Shown here: in pieces, positions 57,622 to 64,000 of the stretch
Numbering within the stretch: position 1 is the stretch's first letter
Layout: each line of letters starts with the position of its first letter
Source of the DNA: Christensenellaceae bacterium
GTDB taxonomy: Bacteria; Bacillota; Clostridia; Christensenellales; Borkfalkiaceae
DNA: 64,000 bases
Reading direction: 5' to 3'
Assembly (NCBI GenBank): GCA_948890655.1
Contig: CAQTYU010000003.1
Span: forward strand, 124,001 to 188,000
The notes under the pieces: generated by a model
Database searches by the model: none
What the model was told of the DNA's origin: nothing
What the model saw: the letters and a program-made list of their open reading frames with translations, nothing else
Program-made: the position numbers and the translations under genes

Positions 57622-58986
57622 TTATTTTTCGGTTTTGAACAGAGTTTTTATCATGGTGTTTACATAAAGAATTGGAACCACCGAAATTTTGTCTGCATAT
57701 TTTGTAACCGATTTCATATTCTTTGCGGGAAGAAGAACGCGCTTAAAGCCCATTTTTACGCATTCGGCAACGCGCTTTTCGCAGTATGAAACGGCGCGAA
57801 CCTCTCCTGTTAAGCCCACTTCTCCGAAAACTGCCGTGTATTTGTCTACGGGTACGCCGTAATACGCAGAAGCCAGCGCCGCGCATAAAGCCAAATCACA
57901 CGAGGGCTCGTTCAGTTTTATTCCGCCCATTGCGTTGACGTAAACGTCAAATCCGCTCATATTCAGACCGCAACGCTTTTCGAGCACGGCAAGCAACAAA
58001 ACCAATTTGTTGTAATCAACCCCCAAAGGCATTCTGCGCGGTAGTCCGAACGAGGTTTTGGATACAAGCGTTTGAATTTCCACGTTCATACATCTTGCGC
58101 CCGTCTGTGCGGGCGTAACCGCCGAGCCTGCCTCTTCGCCGCGGCTTTCCGAAAGAAAAATCCCCGAATAGTCGGTAACGGCGATAATGCCTTCGCCCGT
58201 CATCTCGAAAACTCCGACTTCCGCAACGTTGCCGAAACGGTTTTTTACGGCCCGTAATATGCGGAAGTTTTCCTGATTTTCGCCCTCGAAGTAGAGTACT
58301 GTGTCCATAATGTGTTCCAAAACTTTAGGACCTGCGAGCGCGCCTTCCTTGGTTACGTGACCTATTATGAAAAACGTAATTCCGCGCCCTTTGGCGATTC
58401 GCATAAGCCGCGAGGCGCATTCGCGCACCTGTCCGACCGAGCCGGAAGAGGAGGATAAATCGTCCGTATAAACGGCTTGTATACTGTCTATCACGCAGAA
58501 CTCCACGCCGTCCAGTTCGGATTCGAGGTTGTCTATGCATGTTTCGTTTATAATCAGCATTTTTTCCGACTTTAAATTTAACCTTTCGGCGCGCATTTTT
58601 ACTTGCGAACAGCTCTCCTCGGCGGCGAAGTATAAAACCTTCTTTGTTTCGGAGAGGTGCGCGGCAATCTGTGTCAGCAGGGTTGATTTGCCTATGCCGG
58701 GGTCGCCGCCCAAAAGCACTAAAGAGCCGGCTACGATGCCCCCGCCCAGAACGTTGTCAAATTCCGAAATACCCGAAGGGGTACGGTTATAACGTTCGTA
58801 AGTTATTTCTGAAAGCGGCTTTGCCTGCCGTATATGCGTCGTTTTTACTTGTTTGGCGGGTGCCGCCGGTTTAATAATTTCTTCCGCCATAGTATTGAAT
58901 TTCCCGCACGAGGGACATTTCCCAAGCCAGCGCGGACTCGAAGCTCCGCAATCCGTGCAAATAAATTCTGTTGTTGCTTTAGCCAT
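57622..58986 (-). CDS. radA: DNA repair protein RadA
   Basis: 454 residues. N-terminal zinc finger CTDCGASSPRWLGKCPSC (four Cys), RecA-like core with Walker A GGDPGIGKST, the RadA-specific KNRFG motif in LRAVKNRFGNVAEVGVFEMT, and a C-terminal Lon-protease-like domain (GGIKLNEPSCDLALCAALAS). RadA drives branch migration of recombination intermediates. It follows ispDF by one base in the same direction... the two are read as one operon with ispDF downstream. Confidence 0.97.
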   Translation of the reverse strand: MAKATTEFICTDCGASSPRWLGKCPSCGKFNTMAEEIIKPAAPAKQVKTTHIRQAKPLSEITYERYNRTPSGISEFDNVLGGGIVAGSLVLLGGDPGIGKSTLLTQIAAHLSETKKVLYFAAEESCSQVKMRAERLNLKSEKMLIINETCIDNLESELDGVEFCVIDSIQAVYTDDLSSSSGSVGQVRECASRLMRIAKGRGITFFIIGHVTKEGALAGPKVLEHIMDTVLYFEGENQENFRILRAVKNRFGNVAEVGVFEMTGEGIIAVTDYSGIFLSESRGEEAGSAVTPAQTGARCMNVEIQTLVSKTSFGLPRRMPLGVDYNKLVLLLAVLEKRCGLNMSGFDVYVNAMGGIKLNEPSCDLALCAALASAYYGVPVDKYTAVFGEVGLTGEVRAVSYCEKRVAECVKMGFKRVLLPAKNMKSVTKYADKISVVPILYVNTMIKTLFKTEK

Positions 58987-58987
58987 A

Positions 58988-60133
58988 TTATTTACATTCC
59001 TTATTGAGTGTTACAACCGCGTATGCTGCAATGCCTAAGCCTTCGCCCACAAAGCCGAGGCGTTCGCAGGTGCCGGCGGCAATAGCGCAGTTGTTTTTCG
59101 GTAAGCCGCAAATGCGGCTTAAATTGTTAACCATTTCATCTATGTGCGGCGCTAGCCTGGGCTTTTCAGCCTGAACGCTTACCGAAACGTTACCCCCGAT
59201 ATATCCGGCTTTTTTTACAATTTCAATAACCTTTTCAAGCAGTTTTCCGCTGTCGGCGCCGGCAAATTCGGGGGAGGTGTCGGGGAAGTAATGTCCTATG
59301 TCCTTTAGCCCTGCAGCCGAAAGGTAAGCGTCCATAACCGCATGAAAAATCACGTCGCCGTCGCTGTGGGCAATCAAGCCCCCGTCGCACGGAATACGCG
59401 CGCCAGCAAGTGTTACATAGTTCCCCTCGCCGAAGGCGTGCACGTCCGCGCCGAAGCCCGCTCGTGCGAATTCACCGCAGGATATGGCAGGGATTTCGCT
59501 CTTAAAATCTGATTTATATGTAAGTTTAACGTTTTCTTCGCTGCCCTCGATAAGTCGGGGAGGAGCAATAAAATCGCCGTAAACGGCGCTGTCGTCGGTG
59601 TAAACGTTGCCGCCTGCAAGTTCGTAAGCGCGGCGTATATCTTCGGTTAAAAACCCCTGCGGAGTCTGCACGCGAAAAAGGCTGTCGCGGTCCAATCTTT
59701 CGGTTATTTCACCAAGTCTGCCGTAAACGGCGGTGTCGGTAAATTTAACCGCCGCCACGCCGCTGCCGAACTTTTTAACAGATTCTATGCACGCAAGTAT
59801 TACGGACTTCTGCACGAAGGGGCGTGCGCCGTCGTGAATTAAAACGATATCGCCCGAAATTTCTTTAAGCGCTTTTTTCACGCTTTCGGTGCGCGTTTTT
59901 CCGCCGCACACCGCTTTGTAGCCGAACGGACTGCATAAAGCCGAAATTTCCTTATAGTCCTCTTTCGAGGATGTTACGACAACCTCGTCGGCTTCCGGTA
60001 TATTGAATTTTTTAAGCGTGTGATAAAGCGCGGGCGCGCCGAAGAGGGGGGCTAAAAGCTTGTTTTTGCCAAAGCCCGCGCGTTCGCCTTTGCCTGCCGC
60101 GCAGATAATTACGCTTACTTTTTCGTTTTTCAT
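58988..60133 (-). CDS. ispDF: bifunctional IspD-IspF (MEP isoprenoid pathway)
   Basis: 381 residues from the ATG at 60133 (AAAGGA upstream). IspD part (1-220): VIICAAGKGERAGFGKNKLL nucleotide-binding start, LIHDGARPFV, and FRVQTPQGFLTEDIRRAYEL. IspF part (225-381): GFGADVHAFGEG with the metal Asp-x-His, AHSDGDVIFHAVMDAYL, DIGHYFPDT, and a C-terminal KKAGYIGGNVSVSV region. IspD makes CDP-methylerythritol; IspF cyclises its phosphorylated product. Fusion of the two non-consecutive steps is known in several bacteria. The stop is one base away from the radA start on this strand. Confidence 0.97.
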   Translation of the reverse strand: MKNEKVSVIICAAGKGERAGFGKNKLLAPLFGAPALYHTLKKFNIPEADEVVVTSSKEDYKEISALCSPFGYKAVCGGKTRTESVKKALKEISGDIVLIHDGARPFVQKSVILACIESVKKFGSGVAAVKFTDTAVYGRLGEITERLDRDSLFRVQTPQGFLTEDIRRAYELAGGNVYTDDSAVYGDFIAPPRLIEGSEENVKLTYKSDFKSEIPAISCGEFARAGFGADVHAFGEGNYVTLAGARIPCDGGLIAHSDGDVIFHAVMDAYLSAAGLKDIGHYFPDTSPEFAGADSGKLLEKVIEIVKKAGYIGGNVSVSVQAEKPRLAPHIDEMVNNLSRICGLPKNNCAIAAGTCERLGFVGEGLGIAAYAVVTLNKECK

Positions 60134-60336
60134 ATATAATCCTTTAAAATAATAAACGGCGCAAGCAAAACCCCGATTTTGCGCGGCGCAACCCAATTTG
60201 CGCATACCTGCGCCTGAGCGAGGTGAAGAATTGCAAATTATATTATAAGTTTGCCATTAAAATTGCAGTTCGAGGGCGAGCAACCCTCAAAATCACGAAA
60301 AATTATGCGCGCAGAATAGCGCGTAATTTTTGTGGG
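60134..60336. terminator. intergenic region with terminator of rqcP
   Basis: A hairpin AAAAATTA-TGCGCG...GCGC-TAATTTTT at 60298-60331 ends rqcP on the minus strand, followed by a second GAGGG/CCCTC hairpin (60272-60287). A GCGCAA / TTGCGC hairpin lies near 60160-60185. No gene is seen. Confidence 0.7.
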
Positions 60337-60576
60337 CTAAATTATCTCATAAAGAGAGGACGCCTCGTCTTTTTTAACCGTTTCTTTAATGTTTAAAATA
60401 CGGAATTTAACCGAGCCGCCCGCAAATTGCAATTCGCATTCGTCGCCGATTTTTATCTGGTGCGCGGGCTTGGCTTCTCTGCCGTTTATTAAAACTTTTC
60501 CCTTTTCGCACGCCTCTTTTGAGAGGGTGCGGCGCTTTAAAATGCGTGAAACTTTTAAAAATTTATCGATTCTCAT
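60337..60576 (-). CDS. rqcP: S4-domain ribosome-associated quality-control protein RqcP
   Basis: 79 residues from the ATG at 60576. It is almost only an S4 RNA-binding domain: MRIDKFLKVSRILKRRTLSK then EACEKGKVLINGREAKPAHQ, and a short C-terminal strand. This is the size and sequence of RqcP (YabO/Hsp15-like), which works with RqcH to add alanine tails to peptides stuck on 50S subunits. A frame extending to 60708 has no support and is rejected. Confidence 0.9.
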   Translation of the reverse strand: MRIDKFLKVSRILKRRTLSKEACEKGKVLINGREAKPAHQIKIGDECELQFAGGSVKFRILNIKETVKKDEASSLYEII

Positions 60577-60603
60577 AATTTTTTTAAATAAGGCTAAAAA
60601 CCG

Positions 60604-60632
60604 TTGACAAAAATTTATTGTTTGTTTATAAT
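60604..60632 (+). promoter_or_regulatory. promoter of rpoB
   Basis: TTGACA (60604-60609), 17 bases, TATAAT (60627-60632), a perfect consensus. It leaves a leader of about 270 bases before rpoB. The leader contains a CCGAAAAAATTTTTCGG palindrome (60786-60802) and no recognised RNA class. Confidence 0.88.
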
Positions 60633-60730
60633 GATAGACTGAATTAAAATGCGATTTCTGCACCGTTCGGGCACTTTTTCGACCGTTTAAGGGGCAAAAA
60701 TACGACATTTTCCGCTTAAATTACCTAAAT

Positions 60731-60758
60731 ATTATACCTTATATAATTTAATTTGTAA
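60731..60758 (-). promoter_or_regulatory. possible promoter of rqcP
   Basis: Minus strand TTACAA (60753-60758), 16 bases, TATAAT (60731-60736); its transcript would cross the rpoB promoter region, so the two genes may interfere. Confidence 0.45.
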
Positions 60759-60907
60759 AGAGCGCGGACAAAAAATTTTAAAACCCGAAAAAATTTTTCG
60801 GACAAGTAATGGTAATATCGATTTTTTCCGGTGAAAAGATATACACGGATAATCGCCAAATATACAAATAAAGGCGACCTGAAAAGGCAAAAGGAGTTTA
60901 TCGTTTA

Positions 60908-63900
60908 ATGAATTTACCAATTCACAAGTATGGCAAAACCGAGAGAAGAAAATTCGGTAAAATAAACGAAGTAATCGACATTCCCGACCTCGTAGAGATT
61001 CAGAAGGCGAGTTACAATTCGTTTATTAAAGAGGGCATAGACGAAGTCTTTGAAGACTTTATGCCCATAACCGACTATTCCGACCACTACGAGCTGTATT
61101 TCCTCAATCACTGGTTTGACGAAAAGCCTAAGTACGATGAAAAAGAGTGCCGCAACCGCGACGCTACTTACGCGCTTCCCATGCACGTAACAGTTAGACT
61201 CGTAAACAAAGTGAAGGAAGAGGTTATCGACCAGCCCGTGTTTATGGGTGAAATCCCCCTTATGACCGATTCGGGTTCTTTTATCATAAACGGCGCAGAG
61301 CGCGTAATTGTTTCACAGCTCGTGCGTTCACCCGGCGTTTACAACGCTTCAACGCGCGATAAGACGGGCAAGGAAATTTACGGCACCACCGTAATTCCCA
61401 ACCGCGGCGCGTGGCTTGAACTTGAACAGGACGCTCAGGGCGTTTTGTGGGTGCACGTGGACAGAAAACGTAAATTGTGCGCAACGGTGCTTCTCCGCGC
61501 TCTCGGTTTCGGTTCCGACCGCTCGCTTTTGGATTTGTTTGCAAACGACAAGATGATAGAAAACACCATCGCCAAGGACACCACCAAGTCCGAAAGCGAC
61601 GGTTTAATTGAACTTTACAGAAGATTGCGCCCCGGCGAAGTTCCTACCGAAGCTTCGGTAAGACAGCATCTTAACAATCTGTTCTTCGACCCCCGCCGTT
61701 ACGACGTGGTTAAAGTGGGCAGATACAAATTCAACAAAAAGCTCAATCTTGCATACAGGCTCCCCGGGTGTAAGCTTGCAGACGACATAGTCAACCCCGA
61801 AACGGGCGAGGTTATGGCGCATGCCGGCGATATCGTAACCGAGGCGCAGGCTATTGAAATGCAGGACGCGGGTATTAACGAAGTGTTCGTGCTCGTTTCC
61901 GACCCCGCACAGGGCGAAATCAGACATAAATTAATTGCAAACAACACTGTAAATTTTTCCGCCGTTTCCGACAAACCGAGAAAGGCGTTCGGGTTGCTGC
62001 CTACAATATATTATCCCAACTTCAAGTTTATGCAACAGCTTGCGGAAGAGTGTAAAACCGCCAAGCCCGAAGAGGTTGCGCTTAAATATATCGACGAAAT
62101 CAATTCCGTTTACTACGTTTCGGAAACGCCTGAAACGGACGACGAAAAGCCCGAGGACAAAAAGAACAGAGAAAAGCGCAAGGAATTACGCGTTAAATTC
62201 GTAATCGCTTGCCAGAAGTTCAACGAGCTTTTGAATTCTGACAGAGTTGAATTCGACGACGACGAAAAGAAAACGATAAAACCCGTAATCGAAAAACTCA
62301 ACCATAAGCACATTACGGTTGACGATATCGTTGCGGCAATTTCCACAAATATCGATTTGCAGTACGGTATAGGAACGATAGACAATATCGACCATCTCGG
62401 CAACCGCCGCGTTCGTTCCGTCGGCGAACTGTTGCAGAACCAGTTAAGAATAGGTATTGCAAGACTTGAAAAACTCATAAAAGAGCGTATGGCAACACAG
62501 GACGCAATGGAAGTTACCCCCTCGGGACTTGTAAACGTGCGCCCCGTTTCGGCGGTTATCCGCGAATTCTTCGGCTCTTCCCAGCTTTCGCAGTTTATGG
62601 ACCAGACCAACCCCGCGGCGGAACTTACGCACAAGCGCAAGCTTTCGGCGCTTGGTCCCGGCGGACTTAACCGCGACAGAGCGACTTTCGAAGTGCGCGA
62701 CGTTCACCACTCGCATTACGGCAGACTGTGCCCCATAGAAACCCCCGAAGGTCAGAACATAGGTCTTATTTCTTCGCTTGCAACTTTCTCTAAGGTAAAC
62801 GAATACGGCTTTATAATGAGCCCTTACAGAAAGATAGAGCACAAGTACGACTCGGAAGGAAAGGTTATCGAAACTTATGTTACCGGACACGTTGATTACC
62901 TGACGGCGGACGAAGAGGACAGATATATCGTAGCTCAGGCAAACGAACCTCTCGACGAAAACAATCACTTCATCAACGACCACATCGGCTGCCGCCACCG
63001 CGACTTAATCACTCAGTACACGGCGGACAAGATGGACTATATGGACGTTAGCCCCAAGCAGCTTGTTTCGGTTGCTACGGCGCTTATTCCTTTCCTTGAA
63101 AACGACGATACAAACCGTGCTCTCATGGGCTCGAACATGCAGAGACAGGCGGTGCCTCTTATGAAGACCGAAAGCGCAATAGTCGCGACGGGCATTGAGG
63201 ACGCCATTGCGCGCGACAGCGGCGTTATGGTACGCGCAAAGAACGCGGGCGTTGCCGTAGGAGTTGCTTCCGACAAGATTACGATACGCGAAGACAGCGG
63301 TTTAATAGCGGAATATCCCTTAAAGAAATTCGAACGTTCCAACCAGGGTACATGCCTTAACCAGCGCCCCATAATCAACACCGGCGACAGAATTGAAAAG
63401 GGTGAAATAATCGCCGACGGCCCCGCAACAAACAACGGTGAGCTTGCGCTCGGTAAAAACATACTTATAGGTTATATGGAGTGGGAAGGCTACAACTACG
63501 AGGATGCTATTCTCATTTCCGAAAAATTAGTTCAGGACGACGTGTTTACTTCGATTCATATCGAAGAGCACGAAACCGAAGCGCGCGACACTAAACTCGG
63601 CGCGGAAGAGATTACGCGCGACATCCCCAACGTTTCGGAAGACGCGTTAAAAGATTTGGACGCGGACGGCATTATACGCGTCGGCGCGGAAGTTCAGCCC
63701 GGCGATATACTCGTTGGTAAGGTTACCCCCAAGGGCGAAACCGAGCTTACCCCCGAAGAAAGACTTTTAAGAGCAATTTTCGGCGAAAAGGCGAGAGAAG
63801 TAAGGGATACTTCGCTTAAAGTTCCCCACGGCGAGGGCGGTATCGTAGTTGACGTAAAGGTGTTCACCCGCGAAAACAAGGACGAACTTTCCCCCGGCGT

Positions 63901-64000
63901 TTCAAAATTGGTGCGCGTATATATTGCGCAGAAGCGTAAAATTCAGGTCGGCGACAAGATGGCGGGACGCCACGGTAACAAGGGTGTTATTTCCCGCGTG
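60908..64000 (+). CDS. rpoB: DNA-directed RNA polymerase beta subunit (5' part; runs off the window)
   Basis: At least 1031 codons from the ATG at 60908 (AAGGAG upstream), open to the window end. The start MNLPIHKYGKTERRKFGKIN leads to IIDxP-type elements (VIDIPDLVEIQKASYNSFIK). GAERVIVSQLVRSPGVY is conserved. The rifampicin-binding cluster at about residues 553-600 reads GSSQLSQFMDQTNPAAELTH then KRKLSALGPGGLNRDRATFE, with the sensitive-type Asp, His and Ser. The last visible part includes VGDKMAGRHGNKGVISRV, part of the active-site region. A charged insert around residues 400-425 (DDEKPEDKKNREKRKE) appears longer than in common Clostridia. Confidence 0.98.
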   Translation, partial: MNLPIHKYGKTERRKFGKINEVIDIPDLVEIQKASYNSFIKEGIDEVFEDFMPITDYSDHYELYFLNHWFDEKPKYDEKECRNRDATYALPMHVTVRLVNKVKEEVIDQPVFMGEIPLMTDSGSFIINGAERVIVSQLVRSPGVYNASTRDKTGKEIYGTTVIPNRGAWLELEQDAQGVLWVHVDRKRKLCATVLLRALGFGSDRSLLDLFANDKMIENTIAKDTTKSESDGLIELYRRLRPGEVPTEASVRQHLNNLFFDPRRYDVVKVGRYKFNKKLNLAYRLPGCKLADDIVNPETGEVMAHAGDIVTEAQAIEMQDAGINEVFVLVSDPAQGEIRHKLIANNTVNFSAVSDKPRKAFGLLPTIYYPNFKFMQQLAEECKTAKPEEVALKYIDEINSVYYVSETPETDDEKPEDKKNREKRKELRVKFVIACQKFNELLNSDRVEFDDDEKKTIKPVIEKLNHKHITVDDIVAAISTNIDLQYGIGTIDNIDHLGNRRVRSVGELLQNQLRIGIARLEKLIKERMATQDAMEVTPSGLVNVRPVSAVIREFFGSSQLSQFMDQTNPAAELTHKRKLSALGPGGLNRDRATFEVRDVHHSHYGRLCPIETPEGQNIGLISSLATFSKVNEYGFIMSPYRKIEHKYDSEGKVIETYVTGHVDYLTADEEDRYIVAQANEPLDENNHFINDHIGCRHRDLITQYTADKMDYMDVSPKQLVSVATALIPFLENDDTNRALMGSNMQRQAVPLMKTESAIVATGIEDAIARDSGVMVRAKNAGVAVGVASDKITIREDSGLIAEYPLKKFERSNQGTCLNQRPIINTGDRIEKGEIIADGPATNNGELALGKNILIGYMEWEGYNYEDAILISEKLVQDDVFTSIHIEEHETEARDTKLGAEEITRDIPNVSEDALKDLDADGIIRVGAEVQPGDILVGKVTPKGETELTPEERLLRAIFGEKAREVRDTSLKVPHGEGGIVVDVKVFTRENKDELSPGVSKLVRVYIAQKRKIQVGDKMAGRHGNKGVISRV

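Overview
The window looks like chromosomal DNA from an anaerobic, gut-type member of the Clostridia (Bacillota). Evidence is the Ntp-type V-ATPase operon, the single-chain iron-sulfur L-serine dehydratase, PepV-type dipeptidase, RqcP, the rpsF-ssb-rpsR cluster, strong AAGGAGG-type ribosome sites and many near-perfect TTGACA-N17-TATAAT promoters. The giant repeat-rich membrane-anchored proteins and fused IspDF suggest a Christensenellales-like lineage, but that placement is an impression. No prophage, insertion sequence or CRISPR array was recognised.

Layout. 1-3.7 kb: ECF sigma factor and a very large membrane partner, probably its anti-sigma factor. 3.9-7.6 kb: grpE, dnaK, dnaJ. 7.6-7.9 kb: gene-free AT-rich stretch with three perfect DnaA boxes. 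7.9-12.6 kb: DUF3737 beta-helix protein, a MATE pump behind a structured attenuator (possible guanidine-IV riboswitch), a small membrane protein and cardiolipin synthase. 12.7-15.3 kb: polar amino-acid ABC importer whose binding protein looks circularly permuted. 15.7-24.2 kb: nine-gene V-type ATPase operon with the full sodium-binding residue set in subunit K. 24.3-26.3 kb: orphan GHKL sensor kinase, two tandem 20-residue micro-genes, and tRNA-Arg. 26.4-34.4 kb: XRE regulator, PepV, NarL-type two-component pair, DUF362 protein, serine dehydratase, PAS-SpoIIE phosphatase and lipid kinase. 34.5-37.0 kb: CCA-adding enzyme and rpsF-ssb-rpsR. 37.1-38.7 kb: a structured RNA containing a tRNA permuted at the variable loop, then a slipin gene; the pair lies between two near-identical terminators. 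38.8-40.2 kb: YggS and a left-handed beta-helix protein. 40.2-47.3 kb: DtxR-type regulator with iron-type ligands, YgbA-like protein, two exporter-fold ABC half-transporters and an ECF importer, with DtxR-like operators. 47.5-57.6 kb: polysaccharide polymerase/ligase, a 2426-residue surface protein and an initiating sugar transferase, apparently a cell-surface region. 57.6-60.6 kb: radA, ispDF, rqcP. 60.9 kb to the end: rpoB, running off the window.

The parts most worth following up are the permuted tRNA-like RNA beside slipin (Y-RNA-like architecture) and the duplicated micro-peptide genes beside the orphan kinase. Next come the MATE leader RNA, the DnaA-box cluster, the permuted binding protein and the iron-type regulon.
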